Below, one piece after another: positions 53,018 through 63,300 of a stretch of 64,000 nt of DNA (position 1 is its first letter; each line of letters starts with the position of its first letter). A program made the position numbers and the translations under genes. Source of the stretch: Nodosilinea sp. E11 (lineage in GTDB: Bacteria > Cyanobacteriota > Cyanobacteriia > Phormidesmidales > Phormidesmidaceae); NCBI RefSeq assembly GCF_032813545.1, contig NZ_CP136520.1:2350001-2414000 (forward strand). The letters are read 5' to 3'. The notes below the pieces were generated by a model that worked only from the letters and a program-made list of their open reading frames with translations, had not been told where the DNA came from and did no database searches.

Positions 53018-54382
53018 TTAGGGTTCTTGCTGGTCTGCCCCTTTGGCAGCGATCGCATCAATCGCAACCTTCGTCCCCTCGCGAAACATCAGCGTATGGA
53101 TCTCCGTAGGCATGTCGATACCCGCTGCTTGCAGACTCTCTTTCATCGCCTGAGAGGCCTCCGAAGTCACCTGCAAAAACGACTGACGGCGAGAATTCAC
53201 CCAAAACCGCACCTCCAGTCTGACGGTGCTGGGGGCCAAGTCTTGCACCAAGATCAGCGGTGGCGGCTCTTTCTCAACGCCTTCGACCCGCGTAACCGCC
53301 TCAATAATCACCTGGCGGGCGGCGTTGATATCGGCATCGTAGTCAATACCGACCACAACATCGCTACGGCGCACCGGAGAGTCGGTATTGTTGACCACAC
53401 TCTTTTGAAACACCTGCTGATTGGGGATGTACACCAGCCGCCCATCGTAGGTACGCATGGTGGTGGCCCGCAGCTGAATCTGCACCACGGTGCCTTCGTA
53501 GTTGCCAATCACCACCTGGTCGCTAATGCGAAACGGGCGGGCTGCCAGCAAAATTACCCCAGAAATGTAGTTGCTGAGCACGTCGCGCAGGCTAAAGCCG
53601 ATCGCCACACTGGTCAGCCCCAGGGTGCCCAGCAGGGCAGTAAAGTCGAGGCCCAGCACCCCCAGAGCGACAATGCTGCCCAGCACCCAGACGCCGCCGT
53701 AGCAGAGGCGGCCAATCAAAATTTCGGTACCGCGATCGCCCTCGGTTTGCTCGGCCCACAGCAGCCCCAGCCGCCGCACCCCCTTGGCCACGATCCAGGT
53801 CAGGCCCACCAGCACGATCGCCCCCAACAGCGACGGCAGCAGCACAATGGTGTCGTTGACCAGCTGCCGGGTTGTGCTGTCGAGCCGCTGTAAAACATCA
53901 ATGGCTAAGTTGGGCTGGGCCAGCACCTGATTGAGGCGATCGGCCCACTGCTGCGCCAGTTCTTCAACGGTAAGGCCAAAATCGTCGGCATCCTGCTGGG
54001 TGACGGTCATCAGCACCCGGTTATTTACCGCCAGCAGGGCAATCTGGCGATTGTCATCGACCTGCACAGCAACGGTACCCAGCTGCTGAGCCTGGCTGAG
54101 CAGCCCAGCAATGCGACGGTTGATGATGGCGGCGCGATCGCTGGCGGTTAGCCCCGTCAAACTACCCACCTGAAACACCGGTTGGCCCCGCACCATCACA
54201 TCGGCAAAGAACACTCCAGCTTCTGAAGGCGGAGGTAAGGCTTCTGCAGGTGCAGACAAAGCCGGTGCTGGGGAAGATTCTGGGCCAGCCTCTTCTTCTT
54301 GGGCCTGAAGCCCAGCCGCAGGAAGTAGCAAGACGAATACGAGCAATATTCCCCTGACTTGCGATCGCCAAATCCGCTGCAA
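53018..54382 (-). CDS. mechanosensitive ion channel, MscS family
   Basis: A 454-residue protein. N-terminal signal peptide (1-27), a Glu/Pro/Ala-rich linker, then a periplasmic domain (about 60-170). Hydrophobic helices at about 180-200 (LLPSLLGAIVLVGLTWIVAKG) and 232-260, then the pore helix TLGLTSVAIGFSLRDVLSNYISGVILLAARPF and the MscS beta domain (IGNYEGTVVQIQLRATTMRTYDG, VYIPNQQVF). It releases solutes on osmotic downshift. Divergent from nothing; monocistronic on the minus strand. Confidence 0.95.
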   Translation of the reverse strand: MQRIWRSQVRGILLVFVLLLPAAGLQAQEEEAGPESSPAPALSAPAEALPPPSEAGVFFADVMVRGQPVFQVGSLTGLTASDRAAIINRRIAGLLSQAQQLGTVAVQVDDNRQIALLAVNNRVLMTVTQQDADDFGLTVEELAQQWADRLNQVLAQPNLAIDVLQRLDSTTRQLVNDTIVLLPSLLGAIVLVGLTWIVAKGVRRLGLLWAEQTEGDRGTEILIGRLCYGGVWVLGSIVALGVLGLDFTALLGTLGLTSVAIGFSLRDVLSNYISGVILLAARPFRISDQVVIGNYEGTVVQIQLRATTMRTYDGRLVYIPNQQVFQKSVVNNTDSPVRRSDVVVGIDYDADINAARQVIIEAVTRVEGVEKEPPPLILVQDLAPSTVRLEVRFWVNSRRQSFLQVTSEASQAMKESLQAAGIDMPTEIHTLMFREGTKVAIDAIAAKGADQQEP

Positions 54383-54608
54383 AATTGGTTCCTCCTACCT
54401 GCTGGTACCCTGCGCCGAACCACCCTGAGGCTGCCCCGCGATAGTTCTAAAATCGGCTAAACCTGAGTACCCCAGCCAACTGCTTGCCAGGGTAAGGGTT
54501 GAACGGCCTAGGATCAAGGCCAGCTCGGCATAGATTTTCCCAAGCCAGCCCTGGGCTCAACTCATTTTGCTCGGTCCCAAAGGCCAGTAGCCCACACCCC
54601 ACTAAACC

Positions 54609-54974
54609 CTAGCCATAACGGTCGAGCAGATCGCCGAGGATGTCTTCGAAGCGGCCAGAGCGGCCAAATTCCATCGTTTCAAAGTCGTCATTTTGCCGAC
54701 CGCTGGGGTAGCTGGTGGCCCTATAGCCTGGCTGAGCCTGTTGCCAGCGGTCACCGTAGCGATCGTAGTGATAACGTTTAGTCGTGTCGGAGAGCACTTC
54801 GTAGGCCTGGGTTAAGGTTTTGAATTGCTCTGCCGCTGCATCATTGTTGGGATTGAGGTCAGGGTGAAACTGGGGGGCTAGCTTGCGGTAAGCCTGTTTG
54901 ATCGTCGCCAAGGTGGCCTGCCGATCGACCTTTAGAATTGCGTAGTAGTCTGGAGCATCTTGGGGAGTAGGCAT
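54609..54974 (-). CDS. J-domain (DnaJ-like) small protein
   Basis: A 121-residue co-chaperone. J-domain at 8-72: DYYAILKVDRQATLATIKQAYR, with the HPD motif in QFHPDLNPN, then FKTLTQAYEVLSDTTKRYHYD. The C-terminal 45 residues are Arg/Gln/Gly-rich and disordered. No zinc-finger or C-terminal substrate domains, so it is a type III J-protein that stimulates a DnaK ATPase. Confidence 0.92.
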   Translation of the reverse strand: MPTPQDAPDYYAILKVDRQATLATIKQAYRKLAPQFHPDLNPNNDAAAEQFKTLTQAYEVLSDTTKRYHYDRYGDRWQQAQPGYRATSYPSGRQNDDFETMEFGRSGRFEDILGDLLDRYG

Positions 54975-55073
54975 CGTTTTGCGATCGCATTACCAACTGC
55001 CAGAAACCCAGCCCTGGCTGTTTTACTATACCGAACGGCACCGAGGCGCGATCGCCCTACAAACAAGGCGGCA

Positions 55074-55694
55074 CTAATAAGACACGCCAGGGGTTTGCTT
55101 CAGGTAAGCATCCTCAGTGACCTGTTTAAGCATAAAGTCGGCCACATCAGCGCGGGCAATTCTAGCCCCAAACTCAATCGTTTCGCCAGCCCGATACTCG
55201 CCCGTACGGTCGTCGTTGGTCAGCCCAGCGGGGCGCACAATCACCCAATCTAGACTGCTCTGCTGAATAATGCGCTCTTTGTCGGCGTGATCGGCGATCG
55301 CATTGCGTAGCACCAGCGGAATGATGATGTAGCGCACCAGAAAGCTGACCTGTTTGCGGCTGTCGCCAACCCCGAGAGACGACTGATAAATCAACCGGCG
55401 AACCTGGTGTTTTTCCATCGCCTTAACGATGTTTTGCACCCCTTCGACCAGCGCCGGGTTCCGTTTTAGACTCGCCGACCCCAGGGCCGACAGCACGGCA
55501 TCTTGACCCTGCACCGCCTGCTCTACCGTGGCCAGGTCGGTGACATCCCCCTCAGCTACCTTGACCGTTGGGTATTGGCTGACCAGGTCACTGGCATGGC
55601 GAGAGAACGCAGTCACGGTGTGCCCCAAAGCCAGGGCTTGTTTGACCAGTTCGCGCCCGGTATCTCCCGTTGCGCCAAAAATTAGCAGGTTCAT
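55074..55694 (-). CDS. atypical SDR / NAD(P)H-binding protein
   Basis: About 206 residues from ATG 55694 (MNLLIFGATGDTGRELVKQAL), preceded by GGAG; the long upstream open stretch to 55874 is not coding-like. The GATGxxG dinucleotide loop and DAVLSALGSASLK fit the NmrA/BVR-B-like atypical SDR group. HQVRRLIYQSSLGVG and VIVRPAGLTND are family features. Substrate unknown. Confidence 0.88.
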   Translation of the reverse strand: MNLLIFGATGDTGRELVKQALALGHTVTAFSRHASDLVSQYPTVKVAEGDVTDLATVEQAVQGQDAVLSALGSASLKRNPALVEGVQNIVKAMEKHQVRRLIYQSSLGVGDSRKQVSFLVRYIIIPLVLRNAIADHADKERIIQQSSLDWVIVRPAGLTNDDRTGEYRAGETIEFGARIARADVADFMLKQVTEDAYLKQTPGVSY

Positions 55695-55872
55695 CCTGGG
55701 TTCTCCATCGCCATAGTGTTCTTTAGGGTGGCAGATAGGGCGATGGTTGGCTTCTATCCTTTGAAATGGATTGAGGAGTGGGGCAGGGCTGAATTTACAA
55801 CCATGGCCAACGGGCTGAGGACAGGGGCTGAACCACCTGAGAAGATTGGCATAGCGAACTAGGAGACAACCC

Positions 55873-56844
55873 ATGCGCGAACCGGTTCTTTGTCTAGGCG
55901 AGTGCCTGGTCGATCGCCTGTTTGAGGTCGGCGATTCCCCCCAAGACCCATCCCCAACCTGGACCGACTACCCCGGTGGCGCGCCCGCCAACGTGGCCAC
56001 CGCGATCGCCAAACTGGGTACCCCCACCCGGCTGATCAGCGCCCTGGGCCAGGATGATCTAGGCGACTGGCTGATCCACACCGTGGAGCAGCAGGGGGTG
56101 CAGTGTCAGGTGCAGCGTGTGGCCAACCTGCCGACCCGCACCGTGCTAGTGCAGCGCGATCATACCGGCGATCGCCAGTTTATCGGCTTCAGCGCTCCCA
56201 ACCCCACCGCCTTTGCCGATGCCCACCTTACCCCCGAGTGGATCGACACCGTTGATATGACCGGGGTGGCCTACCTGGTGATGGGCACCCTGGGGCTGGC
56301 CTACCCCACCACCGCCCGCGCCATGGAGCGGGCCAGAGACAAAGCCCAACAGGCTGGGGCAAAGCTGGTCATTGATCTAAACTGGCGGCCTGTGTTTTGG
56401 CCTGACGTAGACCTTGCCCCCACCAAAATTCGCGACTGGCTAGCAACTGCCGATCTAATCAAGCTCTCCCGCGAAGAAGCCCTATGGCTGCTAAACACCG
56501 ACTCTGCTGCCGACATCGGCCAGCAGTTTCCCCATGCCCAGGCGGTGCTGCTCACCGATGGAGGCCAGGGCAGCACCTGCGCCACCCAGCACTACAGCCT
56601 TGCACTCCCCGCGTTTGGGGTAGATAGCCAAGATACGACTGGGGCCGGGGATGCCTTTTTGGCAGGGATCATCCACCAGCTGTGTCAGCGGGGTTGGGAT
56701 AGCCTGGAGCAACGGGATGCCGTTCAGGAGATGCTGCGCTACGCCAGCGCAGTAGGGGCGTTGACCACGCTAAAGCCGGGGGCGATCGCTGCTCAGCCCA
56801 GTCCTCAAGCCGTTGAGCAGTTTTTAGCCACCCAGCCCCGTTAG
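55873..56844 (+). CDS. PfkB-family carbohydrate kinase, probable fructokinase
   Basis: A 323-residue ribokinase-fold kinase. PfkB signature 1, GGAPANVATAIAKLG (residues 36-50), and signature 2, DTTGAGDAFLAGI, are complete; NWRPVFWPD and LTDGGQGS fit fructokinases. It phosphorylates a sugar, probably fructose at O6 (inference from the fructokinase-like pattern). Divergent from the SDR gene; start ATG 55873 with a GGAG-like site. Confidence 0.88.
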   Translation: MREPVLCLGECLVDRLFEVGDSPQDPSPTWTDYPGGAPANVATAIAKLGTPTRLISALGQDDLGDWLIHTVEQQGVQCQVQRVANLPTRTVLVQRDHTGDRQFIGFSAPNPTAFADAHLTPEWIDTVDMTGVAYLVMGTLGLAYPTTARAMERARDKAQQAGAKLVIDLNWRPVFWPDVDLAPTKIRDWLATADLIKLSREEALWLLNTDSAADIGQQFPHAQAVLLTDGGQGSTCATQHYSLALPAFGVDSQDTTGAGDAFLAGIIHQLCQRGWDSLEQRDAVQEMLRYASAVGALTTLKPGAIAAQPSPQAVEQFLATQPR

Positions 56845-56934
56845 AAGCGTCGGTTCGGGGCGGTTAGGTTAGGGTGTTGATGCGATTAGTACTGCACCAT
56901 CCCCATCTAACGGGCCAAGCCACCCACGGCAGCA

Positions 56935-57771
56935 CTATAGTCGGTCTTTGTGCTTGGTTTTAACCCGCTGATAAAGGCTCTCCATCGCCTCAACAAAGGA
57001 GGTATCGCGCCCCCAAAAGGCCGGGAAGTCGCCCTGCTTTTTTACCAAAATAGCGGGCACTGCCGCTGGGGTAGCGACCTCAATGGTCTGGGGCAGGCGC
57101 TTTTCTCCCTGCCAAAATTCTTTGAGAGAAGGGGCCGAGGCTGCAACGGTTTGGGGTTTAGTGTAATAGTGCTCTACCGGGTCGGGCGATCGCTGCTGGG
57201 CCGAAAGTTCTGCCGAGAGCGCTTGCCCTAGGGGCGATTTGGCTAGCTCGGCTTTGAGTTCTTCCCTGGGCAATCCCCGCAGCTCAAACAATAAAAAGGG
57301 ATCGCGATCGAGTTCGGCGGCAATCAGGTAATAGACTCCGGCGATGTGTTTGCAGGGGTTGCTGTAGTCGGGGCACGAGCAGTTTGCTTTAAAGTCTTTG
57401 GCGCTGGCGGGCAGCAGGTTCAGCCCCAGGGTTTTAAAGCTGTCTTCGATGTTGTCAGGAATTTCGTTGAGCAGCAGCCGGGAGATTAGGCTGGCTTTGG
57501 AGGCGACCAGGGCGATCGCAGCGGCCCACTTGGCTTTGCTGATTGGCTGAAAGTCAATAGTGGTCGTATACAGCGGCTCTTTCGTCACCCCAAAGTAGGG
57601 GTTCACCGACCCGCGCACCTTAGCAGTCACTAGCCCGCCGTCAATCTCAAAGCTTTTGACCTTGCCGCCGCTGGCGTAAGAGCGCCCCCGCTGCAACCGG
57701 CCCGAGTCGGTCAAGCGCTCGATCGCAGTGATAAAGTTTTTTCCCCACCAGGTGCGGCTAAAGTTTGCCAT
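56935..57771 (-). CDS. SWIM zinc-finger protein, probable partner of the SNF2 helicase
   Basis: A 278-residue protein. SWIM motif at about residues 128-145: FKANCSCPDYSNPCKHIAG (CxCx6CxH). MANFSRTWWGKNFITAIERL is the standard start of this SWIM family. The rest is helical, with FLLFELRGL. SWIM proteins frequently neighbour SNF2-type helicases in bacteria; here the SNF2 gene begins 2.5 kb upstream on the same strand, separated by four genes. Confidence 0.9.
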   Translation of the reverse strand: MANFSRTWWGKNFITAIERLTDSGRLQRGRSYASGGKVKSFEIDGGLVTAKVRGSVNPYFGVTKEPLYTTTIDFQPISKAKWAAAIALVASKASLISRLLLNEIPDNIEDSFKTLGLNLLPASAKDFKANCSCPDYSNPCKHIAGVYYLIAAELDRDPFLLFELRGLPREELKAELAKSPLGQALSAELSAQQRSPDPVEHYYTKPQTVAASAPSLKEFWQGEKRLPQTIEVATPAAVPAILVKKQGDFPAFWGRDTSFVEAMESLYQRVKTKHKDRL

Positions 57772-57849
57772 CGCTAGCCTCTAGTGCTGGCTTTATTGTA
57801 AGTGGCCAGGGGAGTAGAATGGGATGATGTCGCCGCCCTATCTGCCACC

Positions 57850-58272
57850 ATGTCGATGCAAGTTACCATCGAACTGCCTGAACCTGTGATTCGTCAACTG
57901 AGGCAAATTGCGGCAGCGACCCAACAATCGATCGAAGCGTTGGTTGCTCAAAGTGTGCTCAGCAACCTTCCGCCTTCCGCAGAAAATGCTCCGCTAGAAC
58001 TACAGGCTGAATTGCTGGCAATGCAAACCCTCAGCACTGATGAGCTATTAGCTATTGCCCAAGCTCAAGCCGAACCTGCTCAATGGCATCGACATTCTGA
58101 ATTTTTGGAACAAAATCAAGAGGGCCAGCTTTCGCTGGATGAACGACAGGAGCTGACCGACTTAAGACAGATTGCTGATCAGCTCATGTTGCGTAAAGCG
58201 TATGCCTGGGCACTGCTGCGCTGGCGAGGCCAAAAGCTGCCTAAGTTAGAAGATTTACCAACGCCAGCATGA
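57850..58272 (+). CDS. RHH-like small protein, partner of HNH endonuclease
   Basis: About 140 residues from ATG 57850 (MSMQVTIELPEPVIRQLRQIAA; the frame extends to 57802). The N-terminal strand-helix-helix resembles ribbon-helix-helix DNA-binding proteins. The C-terminal helices (LSTDELLAIAQAQAEPAQWHR, RKAYAWALLRWRG) are not a known domain. Its TGA stop overlaps the ATG of the HNH gene by four bases (ATGA), so translational coupling is likely. Confidence 0.78.
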   Translation: MSMQVTIELPEPVIRQLRQIAAATQQSIEALVAQSVLSNLPPSAENAPLELQAELLAMQTLSTDELLAIAQAQAEPAQWHRHSEFLEQNQEGQLSLDERQELTDLRQIADQLMLRKAYAWALLRWRGQKLPKLEDLPTPA

Positions 58273-58691
58273 CTATTTCTGAGAGCCTGCGGCGGCAGGT
58301 CATTGAAGAAGCTAATCATCGCTGCGAATATTGCCAGACATCATCACGTTTAACGGGAATTCCCTTAGTGATGGAACACATTCTCCCACGTTCGTTGGGT
58401 GGCACGGATGACAGGATTAACCTGGCAGCGGCTTGCTACCGCTGCAATGAGTTCAAGGGCGCAAAAACGGAAGCGGTTGATCCTGCAACCCAGCAACTGG
58501 TGCCGCTGTTCAATCCTCGAATAGAAGATTGGGCAGTTCACTTCTTTTGGGGCAATGGAGGGACTCACGTTATTGGACTCACGCCCACTGGTCGTGCGAC
58601 TGTTATTGCCTTGCGGCTCAACAATGACAATATCGTCGCCGCTCGACTCCTTTGGATTGAGTTTTCATGGCATCCACCTCAGGATTTATAA
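58269..58691 (+). CDS. HNH endonuclease
   Basis: A 140-residue nuclease. Two CxxC-type zinc motifs (CEYCQTSS and CYRCNEFKGAK) frame the HNH core VMEHILPRSLGGTDDRINLAAAC. The C-terminal part (GLTPTGRATVIALRLNNDNIVAARLLW) is typical of a widespread family. Overlaps the RHH-like gene. The pair may be a toxin/antitoxin-like or mobile homing unit; this is inference. Confidence 0.9.
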   Translation: MTISESLRRQVIEEANHRCEYCQTSSRLTGIPLVMEHILPRSLGGTDDRINLAAACYRCNEFKGAKTEAVDPATQQLVPLFNPRIEDWAVHFFWGNGGTHVIGLTPTGRATVIALRLNNDNIVAARLLWIEFSWHPPQDL

Positions 58692-58772
58692 AACGGTATG
58701 GAGGGTGATGGTTTGGGGGAGGGGGGCGATCGAGCGTAGTGAATGGAACGGTGGGTAGTACTCATCCTACTA

Positions 58773-59489
58773 CTAATATTCCCTTGAAAATATATCTAAA
58801 ACCTCTTGTATGGGCTCCATTTCATTATCGAAGATATCTGCATACTCTATGCGGACGGCAACATTTGATAAGATTTTCCTTATTTGATCTCTAAAAGCCG
58901 AAAAAGCATAATTTTTCTCGTCTCCTTCCAACCAAATTAAATCAATTTGCTCTCCTGCAGGCAAATATAGAAAGCCATTAATTGTATAGTCTCGCCACAG
59001 CATACCTTCAGGAAGGGGTGGCAATAGTTGTACTAAGTCCTTTACACGCTTTCTAGCATGAAGAGGTTCATGCAAATTTTCTATGATTATTTTTCTTGTT
59101 TTTGCAGGCCCGACACCAAGGTTCTTGACCGTCACTTTAATCTTGTTTACATAGTCGCTCGAATATATTGTGCAGAGCGGCCTTAGTGTAATTGCTTGCA
59201 ATCTTTCTTCTCTTTCGGTCTCAAGTTTATACATCTTCTCTTCTCTTTCAGTCTCAAGGCCATGAACCTTAAACCCAAGCCAAATAATGGCAATTAGATT
59301 GACGAGAGACATCAAAGAACTTATAAGTCCATTCAAATAATCTCCAAGCGATGCCCAGTCTTCAGGCCTATTAGAGATAGGAGCATCCTTGAAATGAGAG
59401 ACATAAATTAAAACTGGAATTGCATAGATTAGTGAAATAAATAAACCTATAGACCAAGACAGTACTTTTGTTGTTGTTGTTTTTTTCAT
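58773..59489 (-). CDS. AT-rich membrane protein, unknown function
   Basis: A 238-residue protein. Two hydrophobic segments (about 8-28 and 55-75), then a short Glu/Arg-rich coiled coil (LETEREEKMYKLETEREER, an internal duplication) and a soluble C-terminal domain with ITVKNLGVGPAKTRKI-like patterns. No family recognised. Base composition is distinctly AT-rich compared with SNF2 and SWIM genes, so it is probably acquired. Confidence 0.65.
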   Translation of the reverse strand: MKKTTTTKVLSWSIGLFISLIYAIPVLIYVSHFKDAPISNRPEDWASLGDYLNGLISSLMSLVNLIAIIWLGFKVHGLETEREEKMYKLETEREERLQAITLRPLCTIYSSDYVNKIKVTVKNLGVGPAKTRKIIIENLHEPLHARKRVKDLVQLLPPLPEGMLWRDYTINGFLYLPAGEQIDLIWLEGDEKNYAFSAFRDQIRKILSNVAVRIEYADIFDNEMEPIQEVLDIFSREY

Positions 59490-59621
59490 CTTTGGCCATC
59501 AGCAAAGTAGGTTGGTTAAAATGCTAGCAGAATCCAATATTTTAGTCTTATGATGGGTTTTACTCCGTTCCAGTCACTACACATAGAAAAATTCCTCTCG
59601 AAATCTGATCATGGATTTGTA

Positions 59622-60179
59622 TCAATTAGTTGGCTTTAAATCGACACCCATGAGATTACTGATAATATCTTCATTGGCACAATTAACAGTTGTGACATAT
59701 TCATTGTTAATTAAAACGTCTACACCTCCTGCAACTGGTCTTCCCTCTAACAGGCGATCTTCTGATATAAACACTGTGTACACAGTATTGGCATTAGGAA
59801 TGTCAATAGAATAATAAATGGATCTTCCTACTCCTGCCCACTGATACGTAGAAGCCTCATCACGAGGTATATCTAAAACAATTTCTGGGTTGTTTTCAGG
59901 GCCAAATGAATATTGAATCGTGTCGCCAAAATCATAAAGCTTAATCAATTTATCATTCTCTGTCTGGCAAGAGAAAAGTAGATTATTGTTTGAATTTTGG
60001 CCCAATTCAGTAACAGAGTTGCTTTCTTGGAGAGACTGATTTTGTTCAGCAGGAATTTTGTTAGCAGAACTATCATCCTGAAGAGTCTGCTGTTTTTCAG
60101 TCGAGATTTCGTTGGCGCAAGCGGACAAAATAAGCGTACTGATGCAACTAGTCATCAGCAAATATAAAAATTTTCTCAT
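59622..60179 (-). CDS. small lipoprotein, unknown function
   Basis: A 185-residue protein with a lipoprotein signal: basic start, hydrophobic core and lipobox LSAC (Cys21). A Gln/Ser/Asn-rich linker (residues 25-60) leads to a C-terminal beta-rich domain with FSCQTENDKLIKLYDFGD and two cysteines. AT-rich, like its downstream neighbour. No function recognised. Confidence 0.7.
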   Translation of the reverse strand: MRKFLYLLMTSCISTLILSACANEISTEKQQTLQDDSSANKIPAEQNQSLQESNSVTELGQNSNNNLLFSCQTENDKLIKLYDFGDTIQYSFGPENNPEIVLDIPRDEASTYQWAGVGRSIYYSIDIPNANTVYTVFISEDRLLEGRPVAGGVDVLINNEYVTTVNCANEDIISNLMGVDLKPTN

Positions 60180-60319
60180 TGCAATCCAATTCCTCGACCT
60201 GTATTCAAAAAAACGATCCGGTGATTAGTATTAATGTTATCCCCATTATCTTTTTCATGCCACTCCAACAGGGACTTAGAGAAAAGGTGTTGCTCCAATT
60301 ATGGAAGATATTTAGGGCA

Positions 60320-63300
60320 TCAATCCATGATCGCGCTTTTGTTGAGGGCGATGAGTTGTTTAAATGCGTCGTTGTCTAGCTCTGTCAGCCACGATTCATC
60401 GGCACCGACGATCGCACCGGCCAGCTTTTTCTTATCCTCAATCATCTGGTCGATGCGTTCTTCGAGCGTGCCCATGGCGACGAACTTGTGGACGAAGACA
60501 TTTTTCTTTTGGCCAATGCGAAAGGCGCGATCGGTGGCCTGGTCTTCGACGGCGGGGTTCCACCAGCGATCGAAGTGGAAGACGTGGTTGGCCTGGGTGA
60601 GAGTGATGCCGACCCCGGCGGCTTTCAGCGACAGCACAAAGATGGCGGGCTCGGTATCGGGGTTTTGAAAGTCGGCGATCATCTGCTCGCGCTTTTTGCG
60701 GTTGGTGCCACCGTGGATGTAGTAGGTGTTGTAGTGGCAGGTGTGGCGCAGGTGGTGCTCTAGGGCGTCGCCGATTTCGCGAAACTGGCTGAAGACCAGG
60801 GCGCTTTCGCCTTCGGCCACCACTTCATCGAGCATGTCGAGCAGGCGGCTGAGTTTGTGCGATCGCTCCGGCGTAAAGTCACTCTCATCCTGCAAAAACT
60901 GGCGGGGGTGGTTGCAGATTTGCTTGAGCTTGGTCAGGGTGGCGAGAATCAGACCCTTGCGCTGGATGCCCTCGCTGGTTTCGAGCTGCTCAGTGACATC
61001 CTTGAGCACCGCTTCGTAGAGGGAAGCCTGCTCGGGGGTGAGGTTGCAGAACAGCTTTTGCTCAACCTTGTCGGGCAGGTCTTTGATGATCGACTGGTCG
61101 GTTTTGAGCCGCCGCAGAATGAAGGGTTCTACCAGCTTCTTCAGGGTGGCGGAGCGGGCGGGGCTGTTTTCTTTTTGAATGGGTAGCTCGAACTGCTTGC
61201 GAAACTGGGTCTGGGTGCCCAGGTAGCCGGGGTTGAGAAAGTTAAAAATCGACCACAGATCCATCAGGCGGTTTTCGACTGGGGTGCCGGTGAGGGCGAG
61301 GCGATGGTTGGCGTTGAGCTTGAGAATGGCCTTGGTCTGGGCGGTTTTGGGGTTTTTGATGTTTTGGGCCTCGTCGAGCACAATGCGGTGCCAGGTGACG
61401 CCCTCTAGCAGCTTGGCGTCTTTACGAGCCAGGGTAAAGGAGGTGATCACCACGTCGTGGTCGCGGCAGATTGCTTTGAAGGCTTTGGTGTCTTGGTTGC
61501 GATCGCCCCCATGGTGCACTACCGCCCGCAGATGCGGCGCAAACTTTTCGATCTCGTGAAACCAGTTGCCGACCACCGAGGTGGGCGCAATCAGCAGCGT
61601 GGGAGGAATCGGCTGGGCCGTTTCTTCTCGTTCTTGAATCAGGCGGGCGATCACCTGGATGGTTTTGCCCAGGCCCATGTCGTCGGCCAAACACCCGTTC
61701 AGACCCAGATTTTCTAAATAGTGCAGCCAGGAGAGGCCGCGCTTCTGGTAGTCGCGCAGATTGCCCTGGAGCTGGTCGGGGTCGGGGGTGAGTTCGAGGC
61801 GGGTTTTGTCGCTGAGCTGGGTGAGCATGGTGGCCAGGGTGTCGTCGCGATCGAACTCCACCTCTAGGCTGTCGTCAGCCTCGCCGCTGGTCAGGCGCAT
61901 GAAGTCGAGCAGGCTCATTTCGGGGTTTTCGGCCTGCTGCTGCTGCCAAAACTCCAGCATTTGCTGCATTTTGTCCTGATCTAGCTCCATCCACTGGCCG
62001 CGAAACTTGATTAGAGGCGACTTGGCATTCACCAACTGCTGCCACTCGGCCTCGGTGACGGGCTGGTCGCCGATCGCCAGGTCGTACTGGTACTGCACCA
62101 GGGTGTCGTAGGAAAAGTAGCCCTTCGATTTGTCGCTGCCGCCGAGGGATTTGCCCTTAGCCCGCAGCCGCACCTTGGCCCGCTGGCGACCCTTGGGCGT
62201 CCACCAGGCGGGGACGATCACTTTGTAGCCCGCATCTTCTAGCACCCAGGCCGATTCTTTGAGAAAGGTGAAGGCGGTGTCGAGACTGAGGTAGATCCCC
62301 ACAGGCTCGTCTGTTTCTAACCCGCGCCACAGGTCGGGGTAAATGCGGGCAGCGTAGCCCAGGTTCATTAATAAGTGCTGCTCAAAGTCATCCCCCATCT
62401 GGGCTTTTACCTGGGCCTGCTGCTTGGGACGCATGCGCCAGTAGTCATCCAACGAGACTCTGAGGGAAGGGTCGTGCTTGGGAGCGATTTGAAAGAGAAG
62501 CTGCCAAGGATCTTCTGGCTTGGATGGGTCTTGCAGGTGAAAGTAGAGAAAAAAGGTTTGATCGGTTTGGGTGCGGGCAATGCGATCGCGCCATCCCTGC
62601 CACTGCTGATAGCGCTCCAGATCTGCCGCCGATTTGCCAGGAGCATTGCCCTGTAAGCAATCCTGAATTAGCGTATTCTCAACGGTTTTGAGATAGCTCT
62701 GGGGCATCGCCGTACCCCGCACCAAATCATCGACAAAGCATTCTGAAAAGTGGCGGAGTAGGGTGGTGCGATCGTAAAAGGTGGATGTTTTGGGAACCTC
62801 CTCAAACCCGGCGACGCAGAGCAGGGGCATGTAGTCGATGTAGGTTTGGATGTGCTCGTGGTAGCGATCGCCAATAATCTCCCACCCCGGATAAATCTCA
62901 AACCCTGACTCCGGTTTGGATGATTGCTTCTGGGCCGTTGTCTTCGTCCCTGCGGCCTTGCGGCCCTTGGATGCCTTCGCCGCCGCAACCTGCCGATACT
63001 TCAGCGCCGGAATGTACTGATCGCGCAGAATCACCTGCTTAAACGCCTGGGTATAGTGGTACCAAAACAGCAGATCGGCCCCCAGTTGCACCTCCGCCAG
63101 GTTGTAGACAGCGAGAAAGTGCAGATTATTCAGCAGGCTGATTACGTCAGGTAGAACGGGGAGCTGGTAGCAATCGACCTGCCAGTACTGCCAGTCAAAG
63201 CGGTCTGGGGTGTCTACTTCTAAGTAGCGCAATAGATCCAAAGAAGGCAGCGGTTGACCTTCCATCGTGGGCAGCAGAAAAGTGCGGGGAGTGATGAAAG

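Noticed and set aside
53027-53893. 288-codon plus-strand frame inside the MscS gene
   Set aside because: Antisense shadow rich in His, Gln and Pro, with no recognisable domain.
55695-55874. N-terminal extension of the SDR protein
   Set aside because: The GATGDTG loop must lie near the N-terminus; a GGAG precedes the ATG at 55694.
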